DNA of 64,000 nucleotides. Origin: Paracyclopina nana. Lineage: Eukaryota > Arthropoda > Copepoda > Cyclopoida > Cyclopettidae. The stretch spans positions 7,750,001-7,814,000 of the forward strand of contig JAGUCH010000003.1 of the NCBI GenBank assembly GCA_019096065.1. Reading direction: 5' to 3'. Below, piece after piece: positions 43,671 to 57,000 of the stretch (position 1 is the stretch's first letter; each line of letters begins with the position of its first letter). The notes below the pieces were generated by a model. That model worked only from the letters and a program-made list of their open reading frames with translations, was not told the origin of the DNA and searched no databases. The translations under genes were made by a program, and so were the position numbers.

Positions 43671-44245
43671 TATTGCGCCACCCATATTCTGGTTTTGATG
43701 CCATATCTTAGGTTGCTTTTCATTTCTGATGATACGGCTCAAAGAACAATTTTGATTGTCATCATGAGTACCACATTTGTAACAGTTCTTTGATCCGATA
43801 TCACAAATACAAAGTTGCATCCTTTTTCCTTGTAGCAATAAAAGCTTCTTTTCATGTCTATGAAAAAATTGTAATTGACGCTAGTCGAAATGGTTTTCCC
43901 AACTATCTAGGCTAATATCTCCTTTCGCTCAAATTGAAGAACCGCCCATCCATGGCCTGAGTCAAGGGTCAGATTGCCATTTAGAATTGGAAATATGTGA
44001 TATATAAAAAAACCAGACCACGGTGGTTCAAAAAGCCGTTTTTCACTCGCATGAGAAATTCCGCCAAATCGCCAAATTCTCATTTTGCCACCGGTCGGCC
44101 GACATTCAGCTTTTTTGGGAGAACTTCTTAGCCATGGTTGAAAGGTTGAAATTCATCTTCAAAATGAGAATTTGTCTGAAATAGTTTCCATGAGGGAAAA
44201 CAGTGGAACACCCAATTAAGAAGAGTTTTTGAACCACTGCACAGA
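43671..44245. other. Spacer with a possible small inverted repeat
   Basis: The GGTGGTTCAAAAA-type sequence at about 44024 and its rough inverse at 44222-44240 (GTTTTTGAACCACTGC) may mark a 220-bp MITE. Otherwise AT-rich with no supported gene. Confidence 0.35.
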
Positions 44246-44830
44246 AGGGTCACTCCTAACAAAAAAGTCGCATCGTTTTCACTGAAACTTAAGCGAAAAA
44301 GTCCATCACTAAATCGGCTCTAGATTGATGCTAACACTTCAAAATTGACTTCCATGATGTTTTTGGGCTACTAAAATGTTATCTTTGGAGATTTTATTTT
44401 ATCAAACTCAGATTTTGTCTATGAAAATCTGTCTCAAAAGGCTGCACGAAAATCAGAAAAAAATTATATGTGCCTAGATCCCTTGGACCTCAGCATTCCT
44501 CAAAGATGCTTTCCAAAAAACTTCAGAAGGACACCTTGGAATAATTTAGTACCCATGTTGTGTTCATATATCCACATTCTTATGAGATATGGCGGAGTTT
44601 TTGCAAACCAAACTTGTGGCTATTTTTATTAAAATTGGTATGTTTTTGATCAATTTAGGCAATTGGCTGCCTAAAAACCTAATTTATTTAAATTTTTCTG
44701 GCTTTAAAATGACTTTCATATGATTTAGAAGGGGATTTATCAAGAAAATGCCAATTTTTGGCATTCTTAAAGTTATGGTGCATTTTTACGTACTTTTCAA
44801 TGATGCGACTTTTTTATTAGGAGTGACCCT
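44246..44830. mobile_element. Non-autonomous DNA element with 29-bp terminal inverted repeats
   Basis: The ends AGGGTCACTCCTAACAAAAA (44246) and the complement AGGGTCACTCCTAATAAAAA (44830) match over nearly 29 bp, through GTCGCATC. The 585-bp interior is AT-rich and non-coding. I could not define a target-site duplication. Confidence 0.8.
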
Positions 44831-47800
44831 ACTGTGCACTGCACTGTGCAGACGATTTTGTTTAATTACATAGAGCGCGAGCCGTATTTACGCACTTCTA
44901 AATAAAACGCAATACAGTTCCCAAGATCGAGTGAATATCTAAATAAAAGAATATGTATGCTTAGAAAACGAGACAAGAGATGCGTCATAATGATTTATAT
45001 GCCATGATTATTACCTAATTGTGATTGGCCTGAGCAACCGTTTATTTAGCTCAGTAATTTTTCTAGCTCGTTTTGAGGTCAACAATAAGTGGGTGAATTT
45101 TCTGTTAGGACTTTAAAGCATCGAAATCGCGTTCGTGACTGTCCAGCCAATGCAATCAGATGTACCGAAAGGGACTGAGTCTCTTTATTTCTTTTAACCT
45201 CTTTCATTGTCGGAAACGAGGCTATGCTTATATTTAGAAGTTGTGCATAGCGTTTAATGACTTGGAATAACTCACCGTTACACCCACCTTCAAAGGACAT
45301 TTTCCTTAAAATCATGTGTAGTTGCATGCGGTCATGTGCAGAAGGTGAAAATCAGGTGTGAGCCACTGAATGATCAATTGGCGAACAAATTGATAGTGAA
45401 GTGTTCATAGTTCCTAGCGTTCGCATCGCAGTACATTTATCCCTTTGCATCCTTAATAAGTATGAGTATCTCATCTTATGCTAAGAGGAACCACATCATT
45501 TAGTAGCGTATTATGAATGCTACAGCATTCGTGATTCTTGGCATCCATGCTCCATTTGTGTCAACCAATAAAATGTATAAAGAGAAAAATAGCATTTCTC
45601 CTTAACTTGGCTTTACACACAATCGCACGTTGTTAACTACAGTAGCTCTCTGAGTTGGGCGAGAGCGACCAAAAAAGCCTCTAAGCACATTTTCGTGCCT
45701 CAGTCGTTGAGAAAGTGCTTCCTAGTGAACTTCGACGAGCAGTGCAGTGCATGGAGAATAAGATATTGTTTCAGATACTAGTTGGCTGACAAACTCGAAT
45801 TTGATTGATTAAGCGAAAGATTGGCTCAAAACAATTAAAGGTAAGGCGAGCACTTGTTATCGTTCTAGTGCTGTGCAATATTTCCTTCTCTTAAAGCAAT
45901 TGGGCTTTGCTCACGATGCAGTTACATTTTTCCGAATATAGAAAAAAAGATGGCATTAGGAGTAACCTCCGATTCTTTTTCAAAGTCGCTTCAACTAGTT
46001 TGTCACATAATCGTTATCATTTGGCTTTTTGACTTTTAAAAATTCAATATTTGGCGTTCTTGTCAAGAAATGAGAGGTTTTCTGCTGTTTCCAGAAAGCT
46101 CCACGGTGTATCAAGCTTTATTTTCTAGGACAAATTGTCCAGAAAAGCATGCAATGAGTACTAAATAGGCAGATAATAATACGACAAAAGTAGATTAAAA
46201 ATTGCTTTTAAATATTTAGAAGTCTAAAATATTAGAGATGTAGTTGAAATAAATCAAATCAGGTTGCTTTGAAAATTGATCGGAGGTTCCATATTTTTAG
46301 ATCGGGGCTAGTAGAGGCGCGGGTGCAAGCAGAAACAGATCGAAATTCAATTTTCAGCCTGCTTAGCTTACGCTGCTATCAGTTGGGGTATCATCAGCTC
46401 CTCCTGGCGGCAAAAATCATTACTACCAGAGCCTCCGTAAGCAAAGCCCAATTCTTTAGGATTATTTAAGGCATTTTTTGAAAATGTCACGCTCATGCAT
46501 AAGAAATCCCTATCGCTATGGAAAAACTGTCTTTTGGTGAAATGCTTGAGACCGAACAGCGTTTTTCCTGGCATCTTTGTCTATTTGGGCTCACCTTAAT
46601 TAAAATGTTTTTTAATCTTTTATTAGCTTCTTCCTCTTCTTTTTTTTCATGGCTATCACAAATAAGATGTGCGATTGAATTGGAAATATTTCGATGTTGC
46701 AGTATCCAAACGATACATTAATAAGTCTATCTGTTTTTGCATCAGGTCAGAATAGTCATAAGCGAAATTTTTGTTGCAGAAATGAGCTAAGATATGCTTT
46801 AATGGGGTGTTCACCTATGCCTCGTTTCATTAAAATCTTACGGCATCCTTAAATGAAATGCCTAAGGTACTTCTGATTAATCAAAACGCTTCAAACTCAT
46901 ATGACCAAGAGAGGTGGGGAATGTGGTTTATTTAAAGCTATCAAAAGTGAGTAAAAATGATCAGTACTAAAATAGGAGGCTTAAGTAAAATGGAATTTAA
47001 CGGAAGGATAAAATTTCCTTTATAGATGAACACAGGATAAGACGAAATTTGAAAATGGCTCAGCGGACATTGCAATGTACCATTTTAGATTAGCAATATT
47101 TTTGTATCCAACAGAGCATATCTGAGAGCGTTGCTCAAGAAGTTGCTAGCCGGCTTGCCTAACTGGGCTCAAGCGTTACGTAGCGTCACCGTAGCTAAGA
47201 CGACTAACAGATTTGGTGATTTTTACGTGCCAAATTTGACTGAGGCACATTTTGTGATAGCTGTTTAGAGTGTTATTCGTGCATTTTCCTTAATGACGAG
47301 TTAGGGGATAACGTGGCAAAGAGCTGCTGAACAGAATTGACGGTACATTCATTGAGTGATTTTTGATAAAGAGAATAACACATGGAGAGCGATTGATAAA
47401 AACCAAAGTCAGATAAGTGTGTTGACATTTCTAGTAGCATTTTTTCCTATGTTGACATAAAGAACAGCTAGTCTTACAATATCTGTGGTAGAAATTCTGA
47501 AAAAGCTACTGAACTAGAATGAATATTTGTGATATTTGCACTAGGTTACATTATTAAAGCAAAGCAAAAGCCTTCATTGACCTCTCGAAATTCTTCAAAG
47601 CTCTTTCAGTGTGCTTGATCACAGCTTTTCATTCGCGTTCCTCTAAATTTCATCAGCGCCTCACCGCCATAAAGGGCTTTCATAAAGGCTTTCTCGTTCG
47701 GCAAAATGTTAAGGTATTTGCTTTGTTGTTGATTTTTAATTTGGTAACAGCGTTATTCTGAGCCTCATGGTCGATTAAATCGACTAAATTGCTCGCATGC

Positions 47801-47845
47801 TTTGACCGGTTGCAATGATCGAGATATGATGCTTTACATCAGAAT
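44831..47845. other. AT-rich intergenic DNA, nothing recognised
   Basis: Three kilobases without a supportable gene. Short open frames (for example 45079-45327 and 46269-46469) have no family likeness or splice context. Confidence 0.4.
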
Positions 47846-48621
47846 GGACATTTTTGTCAGCTTGGCGGTGGGTTCACTGCATGCATACGGCAGTGAAGCG
47901 AAAATCCCGGTATTTTGCTGAGATTTGGCGTGCGCTCGCATCTACCGTACAATAATGACTTATTTTCATCACATGTGAAGAAATAATATCCATTATTGTA
48001 CGGTTGGCAACTTGAGAATTCTTCTTCAATTAATAAAAAAAATTAACTGGGATTCAAACCTGGGTCTGCTGAGTGAAAAGTCTACACTCTACCAATGTAC
48101 TATCAGAACACACTTTATTTTGTGAACTTTATGGCATACTAAAAACCGATTACATTGCGGTTTAAAAAGTCTTCGAAACCATCCTTATGAAGAACATCAA
48201 AACACATGAAGCATTCTCAATCAATTTCAAGCCAAACTCGTTGTTTTGGCGCTTTTGGGAAAAGTTCTGGCTAAAAATCACTCAAAATATCTGGTTACCC
48301 TGCAAGTGCTGAGCTCTAGCTGGAGATGCGTGTGCGCGATTGACTGCAAAGTTTTACCTGCAACCGAGCAGTCTTTTTTAAGGCTAATTTCTTGATTAAA
48401 TTGATAATTTTTTAGCATCCAAAATTAGTATTGAGACTTTTAACCTTCACGAAGCTGACAAAAATGTCAATACTGTCCTGATGACTCGTCCATATAGAGT
48501 TTTTCGCTCATTCGTAGTAAAATTCCAGATCACTCGTGGCTTCGCCACTCGGTGATCTTTCATTTGACTACTCATGAGCGAAAAACCCTATATGGACTCG
48601 TCATCAGGACAGTATTGTTAC
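47846..48621 (-). repeat. Composite repeat, copy 2 (inverted partner of 18216-19163)
   Basis: It is the reverse complement of copy 1 with the same order of parts. It begins GACATTTTTGTCAGCTTGGCG and contains the hairpin around TTTCATCACATGTGAAG. Its tRNA-like segment (48030-48110, complement GACCCAGGTTTGAATCCC) is followed by the 150-bp palindrome at 48468-48617, ending in GTTAC. It is about 170 bp shorter than copy 1 and moderately diverged inside, while the palindrome is nearly identical. Confidence 0.8.
48468..48617. repeat. 150-bp palindrome, second copy
   Basis: It has the same arms and central hairpin as 18220-18369, in the opposite orientation. Its arms have two mismatches (ACTCG and AGAG in the left arm), where the first copy is perfect. 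Confidence 0.9.
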
Positions 48622-50422
48622 ACTCTTACCAATAAGTGTCGCACAGGGCAATATAAGGAGAGTATAGTGCTTGCTGAGTAAAAAGAGAGGAATTGTCACA
48701 TTTGAGTCTACCTAAGCTATTTACTGCCCACAGAAAAATTGGCCAATTGAGCAAAGGCAATCAAAATGGCAGATTAGTAAGGTAAGGGAAAACTTAAGAT
48801 ACTTTAATGACTTTGACTCTAATTTCTCACATGGTTCACAATTGTGGATTACATTTGTAAAAACAGTGTTAGTTATGCTGCTGGCCGCCACTTTTTGTCA
48901 ATGTTCATTAGGTAAAGCCAAAACTAAAGTTCCATCCCTCCCCCTATGAAGCTTTATTTAGTTGTAGTGATAGGCTGAGCTTAATCTGCCATTGATAGAG
49001 AATTGAATAACTATGCATCGGATGATCACACAGTGCATGAACTGTTGAGAATCAACAGTGTTGCTTGATCAGAGATACCATCTCCCTTCAACTAGAGGCA
49101 TTTTGCTAAAACTTTTGAACAAAATGTAAAAATTAGTCTTGTCACACTGACAAATTATCTTCAGAGCAGCCATGACTGCCAAAGCTGCCAAAAAAGAGGG
49201 AATATTCAGTTTCAAAGCTATTTTTATAATCAATTTCCTGATCAAGTCGAAGTTCCCTTTTGCTTGATAATTACAGCAAGGATCTTTTTTAAATTGGCAT
49301 ATGTTCTAATACTTCCAAAAACATCATAGGTGTGACAGGAGAATAATTTTAGTACATAGACTCATGGGTGCAGACTCAAATTCGCAAAGTGGCTCTCAGT
49401 TTGTCTCAGCAAGCACTACACTCTCCTTATATTACCCTGGTGTCGCATAGTTGCATAGCCTGCAGCACGTACCCTGGCTCATTAGACACACCTGCACTTC
49501 AATGGGTTGAACTTAAGGCTTCCCGGAAAAGTATAAAAGGTTCCTTTTTTAGCATCGAGGAGCCTCGTGAACAGCTTGAGCAGTAAATTGGCAGTACTGA
49601 ATGTCAGCAGAAAATCTCACACTCAGTGCACGTACTTGACATTTCCTTGCCATGAGCAGGGCCTTTTCCTTGTACAGCTATTCAAAAGATTATTTTTCCA
49701 AAGACGCAAACCTTCATAGCTCAGTAACCCTAGTTTTCAAATTGTTGGCTTTTAAAAAGTCCCATGCAATTGTTTTGCATTTTTTTCTTTGAATTTACGA
49801 GACGAACATCTGTGGTCTGAAAATGTTTTAATTTTAGGCTTATGGAAAACACAATGTAGCACAAAATATCTAAGAATACGGATTTAGTAAGCTGTAACAT
49901 CATCTTGCCATGTACTTTTGGTTGTCTTAAATTGGAACAAAAAGAACCTAATACTGCTGTATTACTTTATGTCTTAGCAAAATAAAGTTTGGATACAAAT
50001 GAGGCAAGAAGGAAGTCAAGGAAACTGGGCGATTCATAAAAAGAACCAAAGTAACTTACGTACTATACCTGATGCGCATGCAAAAGTGATGCACTTCAAT
50101 TTAGCCTAAAAAGGCATGTTGCTATGCGGTTAGCATATCTTGTATCCTATCCTGAGGATGTTATGTTTTTAAGTCGTATACAACATATCAAGGATGTTTG
50201 CTTAACATACTTGCTGATGCATTTTTGTACATGCCACCTTTTTTAGCTTTTGGGCTGTCAATGTACTCGACAGTACTTGCTTTCGAGATACCTAAGCCTT
50301 AGAGGATATTCGATTGACATGAGTTTTTCTTGCCTTAATTTTTCAATATGCTGCCTTCTTTCCAGGTTAGAGAAGACCCAGATTAAAAAGAAGAACACAA
50401 TGAAAATTATAGTTAGTTTCAC
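48622..50422. other. Intergenic DNA upstream of the orphan secreted-protein gene
   Basis: Mostly AT-rich. A 72-codon frame at 49368-49586 and a minus-strand frame with a hydrophobic stretch at 50258-50464 are noted but lack an ATG or splice support. Confidence 0.4.
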
Positions 50423-53400
50423 ATGACAAGTCCAATGATTCGGGTATCTGCAGATTATTGCCACAAAGCCTTTCTGTTGCCTCTCACAATCAACTTCCTT
50501 CCCTTTCTGGCCATCTTTCTAATCAGCTTAATGAGTGCAACAGCCAATAGCAGGTAATACATCTTTTATATCTAGTCTTTATAGTGGCTTAAATAGCAGA
50601 CATTATGCAATGCAGTTAGTTTGAGATATATTGCTGATTCTGGCGTGGGAAATTTTTAACAAGACTTTCCCTGCTCTCTCTTCATTTCCGCGACCATAAA
50701 GTGGAAGGCCTTTAAGGCCATCATTTGGAGGCTTGAGCCATAAAGGAAGATTTCGCGCGACGCCAATTTATAAGTCTCATTTTTGCAGCAATAGCAGCTT
50801 TCACCAAAGTCTTGTCCATCTGGAGACGCTATTTCCTGTCGGCACAGGCGTCAATCTTTTCCAATTCTGCTCAGCATTTTACGACAGACGGCTCTTCCAC
50901 CAAAACCAAGCTGATGATGTAGCGAAGATGCTGCCAGAGGGCTCATTATGTGCCAGGCCACACTTGGCTTACATCTTTTATTACGACCTTGGCCAGGTAA
51001 ATGACTTGACTGTTGTTTTCAAATTAAAGAAGCAATTGTTATTTTGTCCGCGGATTTTTCAGCCTATACTGGCTATAAAAAAACTCCCTGCCCCAGTGCT
51101 GAGAGACAAAAGAAAGGATTTTTTTACTTTACGAGCTGATTGCCTTGCCAATAGCCTGACAAACGCACAGTTGTTCAGTGAAGTTGGGCAAATAAATGTA
51201 TTTTCCATGCATGGCATATACATGAGGAAAACCTCAAAGTAGTATCTTATATGAACCCTTTGATTTCCAGATTCCAGCCATGTCGACCAGTGACTTTCGT
51301 TTGAACACTCTCGACCTAGAAGATATGTACTCTAGCAAGTCAGTCGACTATCTGAGAAAAATCTGCCCGAAATTGGAGCTCACTGAGGAGACCAGAGAGC
51401 TTTGCGAGCTCCACAGAAAAGGTGACTTTTCCTGCCCCTTCATTACTTTTCTTTGGTTTCAGTTGCGCTATCAGTATGAGGTGGCGAGATGCGGATTACA
51501 GCAGTTCCAAACATGACTTTCTTCGATATAGCATTTCACGCCAGCTCGAAAGTTTTGCTGTCTCCCGAGATCGTGGAAAGCACTACATGCCATTTAATTG
51601 TGATCCGCGAGCTTGACTCACAGCAACTTTTGTTCTTCTGCTTTCTGGTTTCAGACTACCACTTGATGTTTTTCTCGCCGATTGCCAAGGAAAACGAGAC
51701 AATCCGTACTTCCAGATATGAAGAAGAAAGTCCTCCAAAGTGGAGTGAATTCTACAGAGCTGCAGAAACCTTTGAGCTTGCTTTGATTGAGAACAAGCCA
51801 TTTTTCTTCTCAAGTCCTTACAGGCATAAAAGGAGGTAAATTAAGATCATTTCTTTTCTTTTTTATGCTTCTCATCAAAGGCCGTTTTGGTTCTGCGCTT
51901 GAAGGCTTAAAATTGATTCGCGCATTTCAGTCAACATGATGCGCTCCTTGACAGCTATTCAGTTTAACTGAAAATTGCATAATAAATTTCCTATTATCTA
52001 TTATATGCGAAATGGCTGCTCTTCACTAAATATTCTACTTTTTTTGGTTATGTCCCAGAAGAGATATTAGTTTCATGAACGTATCTCCTACTCACAAGGC
52101 GTAAAATAAGCTGAAGAACTTCAGCACAACTTCCTCTAAATAGCTAAAAAATGCATGAAATGGCTATCATGCTATTTGGACTTTTCTAATAATTCTAATA
52201 GTTTAGATTATGTTGAGCAGCCCTATAAAGGATTTTCTTAACTTTGTGTTTAGCAGCCCAAACGTGACTGATGACCAAGAAATCCAAAATTCATCGAGGC
52301 AGCCACAAAATAATTCAAAGGGTACGTCTTCAATTCTGATCACGAACGTGCATGCTCACAAAAATGCTTCATCTAACATTTGGTAAAGAATGCAAAGCTA
52401 CTTAAGCTGCTCGCTCTATCTGGATTTATCCAATAAGCTGCCCACTGTTATATTACAAATGTTATATCCAAGATTTGCTTCTTAATGTGACAAACATCGA
52501 TTTTGAGCAGCAAGGTCAAATGAAATTAAAAGCTTTCTCTTATATCATTTGTAGTATTTTAACATTTGCAATATGGAGCCATGACATCAAGTACTGGTGG
52601 TATCAAAACCTTTTTAGAAAACACTTACAGCTTTTTTTCAGCTCAAGTTTAGGGTTTTTGTCAAAGTGGGATTGTAAAAACCTGACATTGCATTTTGACA
52701 GATAAATGTACCATCTCTTTACGTAACATCCATTCTTAAAGCAACTTGTTTGTTACAATCTAAAAGTTGATAGTGAGCGTTGCACTATTGGAAAAAGGTC
52801 TAGAAATAGATCAGATTAGTTGCAGATGAAAGATCCCTGTTTTAAACCCGGTTAATTTCCGATTTTCGCAGAGCAGCGAATCTACAGAGTCATGCTCAAT
52901 CAAAAATATGTATCTTTCTAACTGCTTTTTCACGGTGCAGCATTATGAAGACCAATGCTGAGAAATTAGAAAGCAAGCTGCTTATGTTTGCTTTCATCTA
53001 TAGATCATTGATGAGATGACGTGTTGCTGCTAGGATAAGCTCCAAGAGAAAAAAATTAATTAACGTCGTTAGGATGATAAGCCAGAAATTTTTAGTGTAA
53101 CATCATTATACCTATAGAAAAGTCACCAGCTAGAAAATCCTTTTAAAAGCTTTTTACCTTTTTTCGTAGGAAATCTCAGTGAACTATCCACTACTTCCAC
53201 AGCTGAAAATACAAAGTCTGAATTGCTTTCACTCATAAAGCCATCCACGAGTCCTCCAAGTTTTCTTCGATTGTGGCAGGAATGGACGCTGTCTTATTAC
53301 GAGTAATAAATGCCACAAAATATATGCTAGAGCGTTAGGTAACTTTTAATGCTTCCATTACAGCGATGCAGCGAAGAATAAACGAGAACAATTTGGCCCT

Positions 53401-54046
53401 CAATTCAAGTCAATCTTTCTGAGATGGCTCCATGAAACTTCCATCAATTTTGGGGTGTCCAATTTGAGACGACTTTTGCTGCCAATTTTAGTGTTTGAAG
53501 AACCGCTTTCTCATCGGCCAACAGAGGAACTTCTTCTTCATAGCAAAATGCGTAGGAAGAATCGAAGGCAATTGGCAATCCTTGCAAACTTTACAATAGA
53601 TGGTTAGTAATTGTGGTGGCCTTCTCTTGATTTTGAAGTACACCAAAATTAATGCATGGTGGAAAAACACAATGTTAAGTGCTTTTTTCATATTTTCAGA
53701 TACTTGTCGAGTGGGATTACCAAAGAATCCCTTAATTGCTTCAAGTGCAGAAAAATCATGTAGAGTCAAGCAAAAGTGCAACCAGCTTTGTGGTAAGCTT
53801 TGCCTAAAAGAGTGCAATTTTAATTTATTTTATGCATGCGGAAAACCCGTCCACGCTTCACACGCCATAAGCTGGCAGCCAGGAAATTACACAGCAGCTA
53901 TAAATATCACATTTGTCCAATTTTTGCGCCCGAGAGCAAGGAATCTAATCAAAAGAGGCATTCTGGCATGCTCATATTCCCATATTCTTTGCTACGAAAA
54001 TAGGCAGCATCATAGTACGAATCAAGAAACACAAGCCAAATACTAA
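50423..54046 (+). CDS. Predicted secreted protein of unknown family, eight exons
   Basis: I recognise no family. Exons 50423-50553, 50789-50996, 51271-51421, 51502-51835, 52257-52321, 53170-53302, 53364-53602 and 53700-54046 join in phase to 535 residues. The ATG at 50423 is followed by a hydrophobic signal segment (about residues 18-41, LLPLTINFLPFLAIFLISLM). The middle is mixed alpha/beta with few cysteines and an Asn/Ser-rich linker (exon 5). Exon 7 is strongly basic and helical (FKSIFLRWLHETSINFGVSN, MRRKNRRQLA). The last exon is a small cysteine-rich module with nine cysteines (SCRVKQKCNQLCGKLCLKEC) and the ending ETQAKY. The acceptor at 51502 has a weak pyrimidine tract; a stronger one at 51463 leads to an immediate stop. 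Exon 4 may hide a further short intron near 51600-51650. No poly(A) signal was located. Confidence 0.6.
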
Positions 54047-57000
54047 AAAAGCTAACCTACCAATGCAATGTAACTTTTTCATGGCGTCTCACAATTTAAA
54101 AAACGTCATACATGAGTCCTTTGAGAAACCTGAACATTCTGAGATATGGACAAATATTATGGCATTGCCGCACCTGGTGCTTTGCAAAAAATGGAAAACT
54201 TTAAGCTCTTTTCAGAGTGTTTGCGGTTCTGACTTAATTTTCTGGTGGACACTTTTTATAGAAGCCAGGTGAATGGTTTAGCAAATCTCAGAACTTTGTG
54301 AGCAGAATGTTATATAAGATGGTTTGGCTGAAAAGCCTCTTGGTGATTTGCCCAAAAGTGATAGCATCAGTTTTGAGCCTCATATCAAACCTTTCGATCT
54401 TGGGAGTCTTCGGGACTTCGGCATTCTTGACCATCCACCACGAGCATAAAAAATGGCCCATTAATGATGGTGCGAGACCTGACTGACCAAAATTAACGAC
54501 ATCTCATATATTTTTTTTCTTGCGATATGAATTTCATGACTGAAGTTGGCCAGGTTTTTCAGATTATTTTTCATTATTGAATTTTTCCTCGATGTGTATC
54601 GAGTATGCAGAAAATAGCCATTTATATATTTTGCAACTGCAATCGAAAGAAGGCTTTTAATGCTTTAATATCGAAAAATGCACCTCTTTTCAATTACACC
54701 TGGTTACCTTTCCGAATTCCAATTTTCATATTTTGAGGAGAGCCACGAGATGCTGCTAATTAAAAGAGCTTTCGAATACTTAGCTTATCATATGAGCTAC
54801 GTCTAGACAGGATTAAGGTGATTTAAATTAACACATTTTGCTAATCCTTAAAGCATTTAATATCAAAGCACGGCCGGCAACAGGATTAATTTGCCGACAA
54901 CTAACTTTAAGTGCGAGATTAAGAAAATAGAGGGCAGCATGATCACATCATGAAAGAGAAAGCAGCTGTCCTTTAAACTGTGCTGCCATCTATGTCATAT
55001 TTCAGTAAAAATTATAACTGAAAAGCCCAACTTGAATTAACTAGCATAAACTCGGTAGAAAAGCACATTCCAGCTAGATTCCAATATTTTTATATCCACG
55101 CAATGCCGAAATCCTACATCAGAGTTGGATGGACTAAAAAAGGGTGTAATTAGGACTAATTGGACGTGCTAAATTATGTCCTCAGGGACGGAAATCAACT
55201 GAATTTTTGCCACCAGTAAAGTTAACTTTTCCTTCTCATTCTACACAATGGAGGAAGATGAAAAGGAGCTTTTTAAAAATTAACAATGAATATGCAAAGA
55301 GCTTCCGACGATGAGTCCATTAGTATGTCAGCCATTTCGTTCCAAGGCCTTTCTCCGTATACTTCTAGGCCCATTTTCAGCACAGTTTTTGACCTACTTG
55401 TGCTCGAGATGAAGCTCCAGACTCTTTCTAAATGGGAGGCTTAAGAGGATATTGCCAAAACTTAGGGATTCTCATAGCATCATATACAATGAAGTTTAAA
55501 ATGACAAGTTAATGTAGCAACGCACATTTCCTCCTAGCTCGATTTTGCGGCTGATTTAGCTTAATTCCTCACAACTGCACTGCAAGCCTTTTACCACTGC
55601 ATGCTGGTCATGTGGTTACTTCAACGACTCTCTGTGAAGGAAGAAAAGAAAGCACCTTTTCCTTCAACAGTGAGCTTTCGAGAAAAGAAGTGATCAACCA
55701 TCCCCAGAGATTTTGCTTTGTGTGAGCATAGTACGTGTGAACTTGTCAGCCTCTTACTTGTGCTCATTTTATTTTGCTAGTAAAGCTTCTACATTAGAAA
55801 GCAATTTGAAGAAGAGCTTGCGAAATGCATTAATGCCTTTCTAGTCCAATCCAACACGTTTCTCCTCTCAAGAAGCGAGCGGCCCTTACAATTGGCTCTT
55901 TTTGCCCGTATATTCCACCACTGCTGCCCTTTTCTTCAAAGGCCTTCTGCAAACAAATGTCTTAGAAGCTTAAAAGGCTTGGTAATTGCTTCACGACCAA
56001 TTTTCGTCAGTTGAGTACTTATTCTGCTACGCAGTATAAGTGTAAAACGTGGGTTACATCACACCAGCTTGGAATGCTCATTCGGGAATTTTCTCGAGGC
56101 GGCTTTATTTTGAACTGATTTGAGACTCGATATTTTGTGGTTCAGTAGCTGAAATTGATCCTGGCCTTAAGCCCATCCAAGCTGGGTCCAATATGGCAAA
56201 GTGACAAAGCTCTCCAGGTAAACAAGGTTTCTTTTGACGGATAATGTGGAAAATGTGCCAGGAATTCTTTCTTGCCAGTTTTCCTCACACACACTCACAC
56301 CAGCTCGCACTGAGGAAACTTTTTTCTGCTTGGACCATTTCTCATACTTTGCAGAACACCTTTACAGCACCATTTCTGGGCCTTTTCTCTAATGGAATTG
56401 TGTGATAATAGCTTTCGTCAAACTTATTCAAGCTGTATTTACTTATCTTAGTATTAAAAAATACCTTGCCTCAACTTTGGTAGTCATTGCTGACATTTTG
56501 GTCTCTTTTTTCTCAAATGGAGACTTTATTGGTAGAGATGCTTTTTAGTTATTGCCTTGGGTCAAGCACAACGTTGAGGTGCACTCCATAAAAATCCTTA
56601 ATGCCTGGCGAGGTAGACCAATTTGTGGTAATTACTTCGATTTTGTGCTTCATGGAAGTGCATTACTGAAAGTACGATATGTCACCACTAAGCTTGTATA
56701 AATGGAAGAAATGGCTTTTATTTTAGTGACTTATTTCTAGCCTAATTGGGCAAAAAAGTTGACCAATTTTAATAATGTGAGCATCTTACATCGTGCTAAG
56801 CATGTTTGGAAAGTTATTTGTTGTTATCTTGTCGGTTTCCTCGGCTAAGCTCCAGTTGTGCATTTCTTTTTCTCGTGGCACTAATACATTGTTTGGCAAC
56901 TTTTGCAAAGAACTGACTTTGAAGTAAACCACATCCAGAGCTGCTTGACTGACAGTGAACACATCAAAAGTCATCAATCTTAAATGATGCTACAAGGAAA

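Noticed and set aside
50258-50464. Minus-strand frame with a strong hydrophobic segment (type II anchor-like)
   Set aside because: No ATG starts it (GTG only), no matching downstream exon was found, and it overlaps exon 1 of the plus-strand gene.
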